Notes under the pieces: generated by a model
Seen by the model: only the letters and a program-made list of their open reading frames with translations
What the model was told of the DNA's origin: nothing
The model's database searches: none
In this document: piece after piece, positions 43,966-52,926 of the stretch
Position numbering within the stretch: position 1 is the first letter of the stretch
Layout of the letters: every line of letters begins with the position of its first letter
Program-made: the position numbers and the translations under genes
NCBI RefSeq assembly: GCF_008634025.1
Contig: NZ_PDCM01000001.1
Location: forward strand, 3,938,501 to 4,002,500
Source: Streptomyces albofaciens JCM 4342
GTDB lineage: Bacteria > Actinomycetota > Actinomycetes > Streptomycetales > Streptomycetaceae
Direction: 5' to 3'
DNA: 64,000 nt

Positions 43966-43977
43966 TGCCGCATCCCC

Positions 43978-44226
43978 TCAGGCCGCCCAGCGTTTCCGCC
44001 GGCGGCGGGCGCACAGCTTTCGGCGTTCCTCTTCGTCCGTACCACCCCATATACCGTAGTTCTGGCCCGTCTCCAGTGCCCATTCCAGGCACTCGTAGGT
44101 GACCGGGCATTGTCGGCACACCGCCTTGGCGTCCGCTTGTTGTTGGGCGGCGGGGCCCGTTACTCCTACGGGGAAGAAGAGTTCCGGGTCCTCGTCCAGG
44201 CACGCCGCTCGTTCCCACCACTCCAT
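43978..44226 (-). CDS. WhiB-like (Wbl) iron-sulfur transcription factor
   Basis: The ATG at 44226 gives 82 aa, the normal Wbl size. The four cluster cysteines are Cys9, Cys37, Cys40 and Cys46 (CLDEDPELFFP; CRQCPVTYEC). The turn GIWGG and a basic C-terminus (RRKLCARRRRKRW) follow. Wbl proteins hold a [4Fe-4S] cluster sensitive to O2 and NO and bind sigma factor region 4. The length and motifs fit a WblE/WhiB1-like member, but I cannot name it. GAGGGA lies about 12 bases upstream. Confidence 0.93.
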   Translation of the reverse strand: MEWWERAACLDEDPELFFPVGVTGPAAQQQADAKAVCRQCPVTYECLEWALETGQNYGIWGGTDEEERRKLCARRRRKRWAA

Positions 44227-44439
44227 GTCTGCTTTCCCTCGCCGAGTCGCCAGGAGATTGTTGTCGGATTCCGCAGGCTCCGTGGCGGCACGCACCGGGG
44301 CCGTGTCCGCGCGATGGGGCGGCGTACCGGCCGGCCCGGCGCCGAGGGCGGCGGGCTCTCGCGGCCGGCCGGTGTGGAACTCTGTTGTCCGGGACCGCGT
44401 GGGGAGCCTGGGAATCCCGGGTTCCCTGGCGTGCGGGAT

Positions 44440-45450
44440 TCAACCGCGTGATGCGGGCGGGAATGCGCACACGGCCAGCGCGCGTTCGTGGAGGCTGCCG
44501 AGGATCAGGTGGCCGTCGTGCTCGTGGACGCTGGTGACCATGCGGTAGTCGGGGCTGCGGCGGCGCAGGTCGTGGACGACGCGGCCGGAGGCGTCGAGCG
44601 CCAGGACGCCGACGAGCGGGCCCGGCCGTGGGCGGACGTGCCGGGCCACGCTTCCCACGGCCTGGCGCAGGGCCGGTTTGCCGCGGTGCAGGCGTTCCAG
44701 GCTCGTGGAGCGCGGCCCGGCCAGCGCCACCCAGAACAGGCCGCCGGACCCGCGCGACATGTTGTCGGGGTAGCCGGGGAGGCCGTCGGCGAGCACGTCG
44801 CGCCGGCCTGCCCGCGGTCCGGTGAGCCAGAGCCTGGTCAGCCGGCGGGAACCGGTCTCCGCCACGGTCACGAAGGACTCGTCCGGCGCCAGCGCGACGC
44901 CGTTCGCGAACTGGAGCCCGTCCAGTACGACTTCGGGGCTGCCGCCGGGGCGCAGCCGGACCAGTTGCCCGGTGCCGGAATGTTCCAGGATGTCGCCCAG
45001 CCAGTCGTCCAGCGGGTAGCGGCGGCTGGAGACGCTGAAGTAGACCGTGCCGTCGGCGGCCGCCGTGGCGTTGCTGCAGAAGCGCAGCGGGGCGCCGTCG
45101 ACGGTGTCGGCGAGCGTGCGTACCGTACCGTCGGACGGGTCGACGCGCAGCAGGCCCCGGCGCGCGTCGCACACCAGGACACCGCCGTCGGGCAGCGGTT
45201 CCAGCCCGAGCGGCCGGCCGCCCGTACGGGCGATCACCTCGGTCCGCGGCGCGCCGGCCACCGTGTCCGCCGCGCCCTGCGGTCCCTTCGGGAAGGCGTC
45301 CAGCCGCAGCACCCTCCCGTCCTCCACCCCGGTCAGCACCCGCCCGACCGCGTCCACCACCACGTCTTCCGGGCCCCTCCCGTCCAGCGGCACGGTCCGC
45401 AGCGGCGGCATGGGGAGGGGGATCCGGTTCGTCTCCTGTGTGTTGGCCAT
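44440..45450 (-). CDS. SMP-30/strictosidine-synthase-like beta-propeller protein
   Basis: The 336-aa protein is a six-bladed propeller of the SMP-30/gluconolactonase/strictosidine-synthase-like group. Blade-like repeats are visible: GPEDVVVDAVGRVLTGVEDGRV, RPLGLEPLPDGGVLVCDA, GTVYFSVSSRRYPL, FANGVALAPDESFVTVAETG. DNMSRGSGGLFWVALAGPR closely follows strictosidine-synthase-like proteins. Such enzymes are usually lactonases or esterases with a bound metal. It has no signal peptide. The gene is followed on the same strand by the WhiB-like gene. Confidence 0.82.
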   Translation of the reverse strand: MANTQETNRIPLPMPPLRTVPLDGRGPEDVVVDAVGRVLTGVEDGRVLRLDAFPKGPQGAADTVAGAPRTEVIARTGGRPLGLEPLPDGGVLVCDARRGLLRVDPSDGTVRTLADTVDGAPLRFCSNATAAADGTVYFSVSSRRYPLDDWLGDILEHSGTGQLVRLRPGGSPEVVLDGLQFANGVALAPDESFVTVAETGSRRLTRLWLTGPRAGRRDVLADGLPGYPDNMSRGSGGLFWVALAGPRSTSLERLHRGKPALRQAVGSVARHVRPRPGPLVGVLALDASGRVVHDLRRRSPDYRMVTSVHEHDGHLILGSLHERALAVCAFPPASRG

Positions 45451-45516
45451 GCCCCCCTGACTACCCGGGTGCGGCGGCCCCTACCAGGGGCAGGGGATGG
45501 TCGGTGGGCGGCGCGG

Positions 45517-47056
45517 TCAGGACTTGGTCCGGTTTCCGACGTGGTGCGGGGCCGGGGATGCGGGGGCTGCGGGCGGGAGTTCGTACGTGTGCCGGCCCGA
45601 TACGGCCCACCAGGCGGTGGCCAGGGCCAGGACGAGGAACAGGGCCACGGGGGCGTAGTTGAAGGTGGCCGGGGAGATGGGGGCGGACTGCGGGAGGCAG
45701 AAGAGGACGGTCACGAAGGCCACCCAGACGACGGCCACCCAGCCGACCGGGACGCCCCAGCGGCCCAGGTTCCACGGGCCGGGGCGGAAATTGCGGCGGT
45801 GGCGCAGCCGCAGGTAGACGGGGATCGCGTAGGCCGGGGTGATGCCGATGATGTTGATGGAGGTCACGGCCGCGTACGCCGCCGAGGAGTAGAGGGAGGG
45901 CGAGGACGAGGGCGACGGCGACGGACAGGAGGACGGCGCGGGTCGGGGTGCCCGTACGCGGGGACACCCGGCGCCACCGGGCGGAGCCGGGCAGCGCGCC
46001 GTCGCGGGAGAACGCGAACACCATCCGCGAGGTGGCCGCCACCTCCGCGTTGCCGCAGAACAGCTGGGCGACGATCACCACCAGCAGCAGAGCCTTCGCC
46101 CCGCTGACGCCCAGCGCGTCGAGGAAGATCTGCGCGGGCGGCACCCCGGTCGGGGTGTCCCGTACGCCCGCGTAGTCCTGGATGGCGAAGGTGAGCCCGG
46201 CCAGCAGGACGAAACCGGCGGCCCAGGACCAGCGGATGGCGCGGACGATGCCGCGGGCCGCGTTCACCTGGGCCCCGGTGGTCTCCTCGCTCAGGTGCGC
46301 CGACGCGTCGTACCCGCTGAAGGTGTACTGGGCCAGCAGCAGGCCGATCAGCGCCACGTACGGCGTGCTGTGCCAGCCGGTCTCGTTGACGAACGCGGTG
46401 AACACGAAGGAGACCGGCTGATGGTGGGACGGGACCAGCCACAGCACTCCCACGATCAGGGCGACGCCGGCCAGGTGCCACCACACGGAGACCGAGTTGA
46501 GGATGCCGACCAGGCGCACCCCGAAGAGGTTGAGCACCGCGTGCAGGGCGAGGACGCAGACGTAGATGACCATGAGGGAGCCGGGTGTGGGCTCGAAGCC
46601 CCACTGGAGGCGGGCGAACGCGCCGGCGAACAGGGCGCATCCGTAGTCGATGCCGGCGATCGCGCCGAGCAGGCCGAGGAGGTTCAGCCAGCCGGTGTAC
46701 CAGCCCCAGCGCCGGCCGCCGAGCCGGTCGGCCATGAAATACAGGGCGCCGGAGGTCGGGTAGGCGCTGGTGACCTCGGCCAGACCGGCGCCGACGAACA
46801 TCACCATGATGCCGACGCCGATCCAGCCCCACATCATGACCGCGGGCCCGCCCGTGGCCAGCCCGAAGCCGTACAGCGTCAGACAGCCGGACAGGACGGA
46901 GATCACGGAGAAGGAGCCGGCGAAGTTCGCGAAGGGGCCCATCCGCCGTTTCAGCACCGGGGTGTAGCCCAGCTCGCGCAGGAAGTCGTGGTCGTCCGGG
47001 GCGGGGGAGCCGGACGGCGTCCGGCCGTCGCGGCGAAGTGGCCTGGTGCGCGTCAC
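45517..47056 (-). pseudogene. APC-family amino-acid permease, frameshifted
   Basis: A GTG at 47056 with GGAGG 8 bases upstream opens a permease frame: an N-terminal cytoplasmic part (FLRELGYTPVLKRRMGPFAN) and about ten membrane helices (SVISVLSGCLTLYGFGLATG, YTGWLNLLGLLGAIAGIDYG, FSGYDASAHLSEETTGA). Near 45890-45905 the frame breaks after VLALPLL. The expected remainder (SINIIGITPAYAIPVYLRLR, VLFCLPQSAPISPATFNYAPV) continues in another frame to the stop at 45517. A small indel explains it. Joined, the product would be about 513 aa, normal for GABA/amino-acid permeases. It may be a true pseudogene or a sequencing error in a repetitive CTC/GAG tract. Confidence 0.8.
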
Positions 47057-47179
47057 GGAAGCTGCCTCCAGTACGGGATGGACGAGCCGTCGGCGCAAGG
47101 AAAGGACCGGAGGGGCGCGCGTGTCGAGGATCTTCCGGCCGGATGTCCGGATATGTGGCCGGTCCTGATGGGTGACGTG

Positions 47180-47264
47180 TCCCGTGGGCGGCCGGTCCCC
47201 GTGGGGGGCCGCTCCCCATGGGATGTCGGCTCCCATGGGATGTCGGCTCCCATGGGCTGCCGGC
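47180..47264. repeat. Five degenerate 16-18-bp tandem repeats
   Basis: Units of the type TCCCATGGGATGTCGGC follow one another; the third to fifth are nearly identical, the first two diverged. They lie upstream of the permease gene and downstream of the DUF5685 gene. The length and lack of spacers exclude a CRISPR array. Confidence 0.7.
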
Positions 47265-47330
47265 CCCCGTAGGTGATCGGGGCGGCCTGTCGGCGTTCGG
47301 TCCCTGTCCGGTCGCGTCGACACGTACGTC

Positions 47331-47376
47331 CGCCTCCGTTGCGTCGCTACGGGAGCGTAGCGACGCAACGGAGGCG
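47331..47376. terminator. 20-bp perfect hairpin
   Basis: Perfect 20-base arms (47331-47350 and 47357-47376, core GTTGCGTCGCTAC) enclose a 6-base loop. The hairpin begins 43 bases past the DUF5685 stop, so it is best read as that gene's terminator. An operator role for the permease is less likely. Confidence 0.65.
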
Positions 47377-47419
47377 GGGCGGGAAGAGCGAACGGTGGCT
47401 CTTGCGAGATCAGCCGAGA

Positions 47420-48892
47420 TCAGCAGTCACAGCATCCCCCGTCGCAGCAGCAGCCGTCACAGCAGCCGTCACAGCAACAGGAGTCGGGGCAGCAGTCGCA
47501 GCTGTCGCAGCATTGCTGGCACCAGCCCTCGCGCTTCTTGCGCGACCACGCGCCTTCGTACTCCGACGCGCAGCACACCTGGCACGTGCAGCACAGTCCG
47601 ACGGCGACCACACAGCCGGCCAGGAGGCCCCGGGGCTTCTTCGGCGGCTGGGGAGTGAGGTTCGGCATCCCGCCGCCTCCGGACCCGCCTCCGGGCCCGC
47701 CGCCGTCCCAGCCACCGAAGCCGCCGCCCGAGTCACCGGACCCGCCGGACCCGCCGGAGCCTCCGGACCCGCCCGGCCCGCCGCCGTATCCCGCACCCGA
47801 GCCGCCCCCGGGCGGCACCGGCCCGCCCGTCGCGTACGGATTCTGCGGGCCGTTCAGGTGCTGCGGACCGTGGGCGTACGGGGCGCCGGCCGGTGTCTGT
47901 CCGTAGCCGGGCGCGGCCTGACCGGGCTGGACCGGCCCGTACCCGTTGCCGTACCCGTTGCCGTACGGGTTTCCCGTCCCGCCCTCGTACGGTCCGGCCC
48001 CGTACGGTCCCGTCCCGTGCCCCTGATGCGCGCAGGCCGCCGTCCCGAAGGCCCGGTCCACCGACCGCCGCAGCTCGTGCACCAGCAGGACGTGGACCAG
48101 CTTGGAGTCCGCGAACTCCACGTCGCGCAGCGCGAGGCGGATGCCGTGCAGCGCGTCGTCGCACAGCCGGCGGGCCTGGGCGAGGGAGGCGCCGGTGGCG
48201 GTGATCGGGTTCCAGGCGCCTTCGGCGGCGTCCGCCGTACGGTCCTCCACCGCGTCCAGCAGGTGGGCCAGCCGGCCGAAGAGCCGGCCCGCCTCGGCCA
48301 GCGGGGCGGCGTTGCCGGGCCGGCCGGCGAGCACGGCGGTGTGCGCGAAGGCCGCCGCGGTCGCCGTCTCGGTCGGCTCGGTGATGACCGTCAACGGCGT
48401 GCCCGGGCCCGCCAGTTCCTCGATGCCCACCTGCCGGTCGACCGCGTCGACGAGGACGGACGTGTCGAAGCCGAGCGTCGCGCCGGTGCGCGCCCCGGCC
48501 CGGTCCCAGCCGGCGGCCACCTTGCGGGCGGCGGCGGCCACGGGACGGCGGCGCAGCATCCCGTTCCGGTCGGCGACATGGTCGCGGATCTTCGCCGAGG
48601 CGAGCACGAGCGAGACCGACGCGGCCAGCCGGGCACCCTCGCCCTTGGCCACCGAGGCGGTCCGCATGCCGCGCAGCGGGCAGGGCCCGGCGGTCCGGCG
48701 CCGGCCGGCCGTCCGGCCGGTCTGGGCGTCCGTCAGGACGGACACGATCAGCCCGTCGTAATTGGTGACCACCCGGGCGAACTGTCCGTGGTCAGCGCGC
48801 AGGGCGAGACACAGCCCGCACAGGTGGGCCATCCACTCCGCCTTGAGTCCTTGGGACAGGCGGTGGGTGCAGGGCCGGACGATTCCGAACAC
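47420..48892 (-). CDS. DUF5685-family protein with cysteine-rich tail
   Basis: The GTG at 48892 gives 490 aa beginning VFGIVRPCTHRL, the usual start of this actinobacterial family. The helical N-terminal part (about 1-300) has CGLCLALRADHGQFARVVTN and CDDALHGIRLALRDVEFAD. A long Gly/Pro/Tyr-rich linker follows (about 300-430). The last 60 residues contain a short hydrophobic run (LLAGCVVAVGLCC) and a Cys/Asp-rich tail. The final 33 residues alone hold 17 cysteines in CC and CCC groups. The family function is unknown. The tail could bind zinc, copper or an iron-sulfur cluster, or be lipid-modified. Confidence 0.8.
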   Translation of the reverse strand: MFGIVRPCTHRLSQGLKAEWMAHLCGLCLALRADHGQFARVVTNYDGLIVSVLTDAQTGRTAGRRRTAGPCPLRGMRTASVAKGEGARLAASVSLVLASAKIRDHVADRNGMLRRRPVAAAARKVAAGWDRAGARTGATLGFDTSVLVDAVDRQVGIEELAGPGTPLTVITEPTETATAAAFAHTAVLAGRPGNAAPLAEAGRLFGRLAHLLDAVEDRTADAAEGAWNPITATGASLAQARRLCDDALHGIRLALRDVEFADSKLVHVLLVHELRRSVDRAFGTAACAHQGHGTGPYGAGPYEGGTGNPYGNGYGNGYGPVQPGQAAPGYGQTPAGAPYAHGPQHLNGPQNPYATGGPVPPGGGSGAGYGGGPGGSGGSGGSGGSGDSGGGFGGWDGGGPGGGSGGGGMPNLTPQPPKKPRGLLAGCVVAVGLCCTCQVCCASEYEGAWSRKKREGWCQQCCDSCDCCPDSCCCDGCCDGCCCDGGCCDC

Positions 48893-49089
48893 GTGGAAGA
48901 AACCCCCGTAAGACTTCGATGACGATCGGTCGTGGCTGGAAATCGTATTACCCGGCGTGGCGCGGGCCGGTGGCGGTGGCCGGTGGGGCGGGGTCGGCGA
49001 AGGAGGCCGCCGGGTCGGGCGGCGGGCGTGCCGGGGCGGGCCGGACGGGGCAAGCAGCAGGCACGACGACCCAAGCCGGAGGAGCAGCC

Positions 49090-49209
49090 ATGAAGGATGC
49101 CGTGACGGCGACGACCGGGCCGGCCCCCGCGCGGGCCCGCCCGGCCCCGCCCATCGCCCGGGCCGCCCGCACCCGCACCGCACGCGCCGCACGGCCGGAG
49201 GGGCGATGA
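49090..49209 (+). CDS. 39-aa peptide ORF coupled to an ABC exporter
   Basis: ATG at 49090 follows CGGAGGAG by 5 bases, one of the better ribosome sites in the window. It opens 39 codons (start MKDAVTATTGPAPARARP, end RTARAARPEGR). The TGA overlaps the ATG of the ABC transporter gene by 4 bases. The peptide is rich in Ala, Arg and Pro with no Cys, and I recognise no family. It may be a leader that ensures coupling, or a small peptide handled by the exporter. Confidence 0.5.
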   Translation: MKDAVTATTGPAPARARPAPPIARAARTRTARAARPEGR

Positions 49210-51185
49210 AGAGCCGCCGCGCGGGGCACCGCGCCGGGCTGCCGGTGTCCGAAAGCGAACGGGTGCTGTTCGGCGGCGCCCTGCGCTACGACCTGTCGTT
49301 CACGCGGCACGAGATGGCGCTGCTGCGGATGGGCCTGTGGACGATGGCCCGCCAGTTCCCCGCCATGATGGGCGCCGTGGGCAGGGCCGCCTGGCGCGAG
49401 GACCGCACCGCGCTGCTGGCGCTGCTCGGCGCCGAGGTGGGCCAGGGCGTGCTGCGCGCCTTCACGCTGGTGGCCACCAACCAGGTGCTCGTCGCGCTGT
49501 TCGCGGCCGGGCCCACGCCCGCGCGGCTGCGCCAGGCGCTGCCCGCCCTGGCGGCCGTGGCCGTCGTCGCGGTGTTCTCGTCGCTGCTGTCGGCGGTGTC
49601 CACCGCGGCCTCCGGGCAGCTGGAGCCGAAGATCGAGCGTGTCTGCACGGCCCGCTTCTACCAGGGCGTGATCCGCGTCGAACTCGCCGCCCTGGAGGAC
49701 CAGCAGGTCCACCGGGCCCTGGACGCGGGCCGGTTCGGCACCGACTCGATCCGTATGATGCTCGGCTCCTCCATCCTCGTCCTCAACGCGCTGATCGGCC
49801 TGCTCGCCGCCGCCGGGGTGCTGCTTCTGCTGCACCCGCTGCTCGTCCTGATGCTGTTCCTGGTGGCCGCGCCCAAGGCGTGGAGCGCCGTGCTCTCGGC
49901 CCGCCGCCAGTACGATTCCCGGCACACCTGGATCGAGCATCGCCGCGCCATCTCCGTCATCACCCAGAAGCTCACCGACCAGGCATGCGCGGCCGAGATC
50001 CGGGTGCACGGCGCCGGGCGCCTGCTGGTGGACGCGTACGCGGACATGTCCCGCACGATGGAGCGCGAACAGCAGCGGCTGGCCCGCGCGGAGGCCGCCA
50101 CCCAGACCGCCGCCTCGGCGGGTTCGGGCCTGGCGGCGCTGGGCGCCTACGGCGTGCTGTGGCTGCTGCTGACCGGCGGGGGCATGCCGCTGGCCGTGGC
50201 GGGCACCGCCGTGATCGCCGTACGGACCTCCAGCGCCGGCCTGATGGCGCTGGTCATGCAGTTCAACCGGCTCTACGAGGAGGCCATGTACCTCAAGGAC
50301 TGGGAGGACGCCTGCACCCTGGCCGAACGGCACGCCATCCCCGGCGGCGGGGACGAGCTGTCCGGGCCGCTGGAGGAGGTCCGCCTGGAGAAGGTCTCCT
50401 TCACCTACCCCGGCGCCGCCTCATCCGCCCTGGACAAGGTGGACCTGACCATCCCGCGCGGCACGGTCGTGGCGCTGGTCGGCGCCAACGGCTCGGGCAA
50501 GTCCACGCTGGCCAAGCTCGTCGCCGGTCTGTACCTGCCCAGCGACGGGCGGCTGCTGTGGAACGGCACCGACACCCGCGACGCCGACCGCGAAGCGGTC
50601 TTCGACCAAGTGGCGCTGCTGGCCCAGGACTTCCCGCACTGGCCCATGACGGCCCGCGCCAACATCCACATCGGCCGCAGCGGCCGCCGGCTCGACCAGT
50701 GGCGCGTCGAGCGGGCCGCGCACGCCGCGGATGCCATGGACATGATCACGGCGCTGCCGCACGGCTGGGACAGTCTGGTCGTCAAGGGCTTCGAGCGCGG
50801 CACCGAGCTCTCCGGCGGGCAGTGGCAGCGCCTCGGCGGCGCCCGCGCCCGCTACCGGGACGCGGCCCTGCTGATCGTGGACGAGCCGACGTCCGCGCTC
50901 GACCCCCGGGCCGAGATCGAGACGTTCCGGGCCCTGCGCGCCCTCACCGGCCGGGGCACCACCGTCCTGCTGATCACCCACCGCCTCGCCGCCACCGCGA
51001 GCGCCGACCTCATCTACGTCCTCGACGCCGGCCGCCTCATCGAGCAGGGCACCCACCCCCAGCTCATGGCGCTCACCGACGGCCACTACCGCTCCCTCTA
51101 CGAGATCCAGGCGGCCCAGTACGCGACCGGCGCACCGGACGGCTCCGGGGCGCGGGGCGCCGCGGACGGCGAAGGGCCCCGATGA
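49206..51185 (+). CDS. ABC transporter, fused permease and ATPase
   Basis: The 659-aa protein has an N-terminal membrane domain (about 1-370, roughly six helices, e.g. LLSAVSTAASGQ, ALIGLLAAAGVLLLLHPLLVL). The ATPase domain (about 390-630) has Walker A GANGSGKST (426-434), signature LSGGQ (535-539), Walker B LLIVDEP and the switch ITHR. The residues after the signature read WQRLGGARA instead of the usual QRxALARA. It should work as a homodimer exporter of a lipid, drug or peptide. It overlaps the 39-codon ORF and is followed by an 18-bp hairpin. No processing peptidase domain is present. Confidence 0.9.
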   Translation: MKSRRAGHRAGLPVSESERVLFGGALRYDLSFTRHEMALLRMGLWTMARQFPAMMGAVGRAAWREDRTALLALLGAEVGQGVLRAFTLVATNQVLVALFAAGPTPARLRQALPALAAVAVVAVFSSLLSAVSTAASGQLEPKIERVCTARFYQGVIRVELAALEDQQVHRALDAGRFGTDSIRMMLGSSILVLNALIGLLAAAGVLLLLHPLLVLMLFLVAAPKAWSAVLSARRQYDSRHTWIEHRRAISVITQKLTDQACAAEIRVHGAGRLLVDAYADMSRTMEREQQRLARAEAATQTAASAGSGLAALGAYGVLWLLLTGGGMPLAVAGTAVIAVRTSSAGLMALVMQFNRLYEEAMYLKDWEDACTLAERHAIPGGGDELSGPLEEVRLEKVSFTYPGAASSALDKVDLTIPRGTVVALVGANGSGKSTLAKLVAGLYLPSDGRLLWNGTDTRDADREAVFDQVALLAQDFPHWPMTARANIHIGRSGRRLDQWRVERAAHAADAMDMITALPHGWDSLVVKGFERGTELSGGQWQRLGGARARYRDAALLIVDEPTSALDPRAEIETFRALRALTGRGTTVLLITHRLAATASADLIYVLDAGRLIEQGTHPQLMALTDGHYRSLYEIQAAQYATGAPDGSGARGAADGEGPR

Positions 51186-51226
51186 CCGCGCGACAGCGGA
51201 CGGACGGTCGTGCGACAGCGCGGCGC

Positions 51227-51266
51227 GCCGTGGGGTCCCGGACCACCCGGTCCGGGACCCCACGGC
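51227..51266. terminator. 18-bp bidirectional hairpin terminator
   Basis: Perfect 18-base arms (51227-51244 and 51249-51266, core GTGGGGTCCCGGACC) with a 4-base loop lie between the convergent ABC and 431-aa genes, close to both stops. Confidence 0.85.
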
Positions 51267-51288
51267 CGCATGGGCGCGCAGCCGCCGG

Positions 51289-52584
51289 CTATTCCGTCAG
51301 GGACTTCGCGAAAAGGCCGTACAGTTTCTTGTACGCGTCGTCCTGCGTCGGAATGAGCACCAGCACACGAATGGTCAGCTTGCCCTTGGCCGGAACGATG
51401 TGAACGCCCTCCGGAGGCGAACCGAGCACGACGTTTCCGTCCGAGCCGTCACTGATGATGAGCCCCCAGAAGCTCGTCTCGAATTCCGGGGCCAGGACCG
51501 AACCGTCCGGGAGCTGGCCGAAGCCGACATTCCAGTGCTTCACATCGGTCTCGCCGGCGTACAGGGTGACGTCGTAGGAGTGGATGTACTTGTGGGTCTG
51601 CCAGTCCTGCCAGGAGGAATTGAAGGTGAACTCGACCTTCAGATTCTTGTTGACCGCCGTGAAATCGACGGTGTCCGGCTCCGATTCCTGACCGCCGCTG
51701 ACGGCGGTCGCCGTCACACTGTGCTTTCCGGGCGACCAGCCGCCCTCGCGGGCGAAGCTCCAGAGGTTGGTGGTCACCTTGACGCTGCCGAGCTGGCTGC
51801 CGCCCTCGGTGAGCGTCACCGTGTCGGCGTGGAAGGCGACCCCGTCGACGGTGGCGCCGCTGTCCACCTCGGAGCCCTCCTGCGGGGTCCTGATGTCCAC
51901 CACGGGCGTCGGCAGGGTGACGTAGAAACGCAAGGGCGCCTTGCCGGACTGCACGTCGTCGCGTACGGCGATGGCGGAGAGGTCGTGCTGGCCGAGGGGC
52001 CAGTCGGTGTCCGGGGCGTACTCCCACGCGCTGTCCTTGACGGGGCAGGTGCCCAGCAGCTTCGCCCCCTCGTACAGCAGCACCTGCTGGACGTCGGGAG
52101 CCGCCTTGCCCTGGACGGCCTGCCGGCGGTCCTCGGTCTGGGCGCTCGGCAGGGGAGCGGTGAACACCGGCAGCGGCACCGGCTTGTTGAAGGCGAGCGC
52201 GGACTGGGCCTGGTCGTTCCAGGTGCCGGTGGAGCTGCCGGACAGGGGGGTCCGCGTCAGGTCGGCGACCGAGGAGTTGGCGGACACGGGCAGCTGCGAG
52301 CCGCCCTGATTGGTCCTCGTGAAGAGGATGTTGTCCCGGTCGGTGTTGTTGACGACGCTGCTCACCCCGTCGTCGCTCTGGTCGAAGCCGTAGTCGCTGA
52401 AGTTGTTCGCCGTGCCGTTGACCGGGATGACGAGGATTTTGGTGCGCGGCCCTCCCACGTTGTAGTTGATATCGGCGAACAAGGAGAAGGCGTTCGCGGG
52501 GGCGGCGTCCTTCCCCCGGCCGGTGATGACGTACGGTTCGTCGGTGGACTTGCCATTGCCGTTGGCGGTCACTCGCGTCCCCAT
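51289..52584 (-). CDS. Unrecognised 431-aa protein with Ig-like repeats
   Basis: I do not recognise this gene as a whole. Residues 1-170 form an unknown domain (NAFSLFADINYNVGGPRTKI, NNTDRDNILFTR). Residues about 165-310 contain two Ig-like strand patterns typical of bacterial adhesion modules (VQQVLLYEGAKLLGTCPVKD, WPLGQHDLSAIAVRD; VTLTEGGSQLGSV, WSPGKHSVTATAVSGGQ). The last 120 residues (WQDWQTHKYIHSYDVTLYAG, EFETSFWGLIISDGSDGNVV) resemble no family I know. There is no signal peptide, and the codon use is less extreme than in its neighbours. It could be a contractile-injection or toxin-complex payload, or a non-classically released binder; both are guesses. Confidence 0.6.
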   Translation of the reverse strand: MGTRVTANGNGKSTDEPYVITGRGKDAAPANAFSLFADINYNVGGPRTKILVIPVNGTANNFSDYGFDQSDDGVSSVVNNTDRDNILFTRTNQGGSQLPVSANSSVADLTRTPLSGSSTGTWNDQAQSALAFNKPVPLPVFTAPLPSAQTEDRRQAVQGKAAPDVQQVLLYEGAKLLGTCPVKDSAWEYAPDTDWPLGQHDLSAIAVRDDVQSGKAPLRFYVTLPTPVVDIRTPQEGSEVDSGATVDGVAFHADTVTLTEGGSQLGSVKVTTNLWSFAREGGWSPGKHSVTATAVSGGQESEPDTVDFTAVNKNLKVEFTFNSSWQDWQTHKYIHSYDVTLYAGETDVKHWNVGFGQLPDGSVLAPEFETSFWGLIISDGSDGNVVLGSPPEGVHIVPAKGKLTIRVLVLIPTQDDAYKKLYGLFAKSLTE

Positions 52585-52926
52585 CTCGTCGCTGTTTCGG
52601 TGCTCGCAAGGCTGCCCGCGGTATGTGGCGCCGTCAATTGCGGAAGGCGTGTTCGACGGTGTTCAGGCCATGCCGGGCACTGGCTGAATTACGCGGGGCA
52701 AGCGGCCGGGAAACGCCGTCGGGATATCGGCGAACTCATTACCGGCAACTCTGTGTTCGAGCGTGCCGCTGCGCTGCCCCGGGGCATGCAGGACCGTCCG
52801 CCCTTCCCGTCGTGCCGGGGCACGTGATTCATCCGCGTACCGCGGGGCACTCGCAACCGCATGACGCGCGGCGCCGCGTACCCGGCACCGCCGGCCCGTA
52901 CCGGGATTTCCGACCAGGAGGTCACA
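52585..52926. other. Intergenic region between divergent genes
   Basis: These 342 bases hold no supported gene. They should contain promoters for the 431-aa protein gene and the lipoprotein gene; an AGGAGG ribosome site for the latter is at its right end. Confidence 0.4.

Noticed and set aside
47180..47264. Possible CRISPR array or attachment site
   Set aside because: Units are directly adjacent and degenerate, and no integrase or tRNA gene is present.
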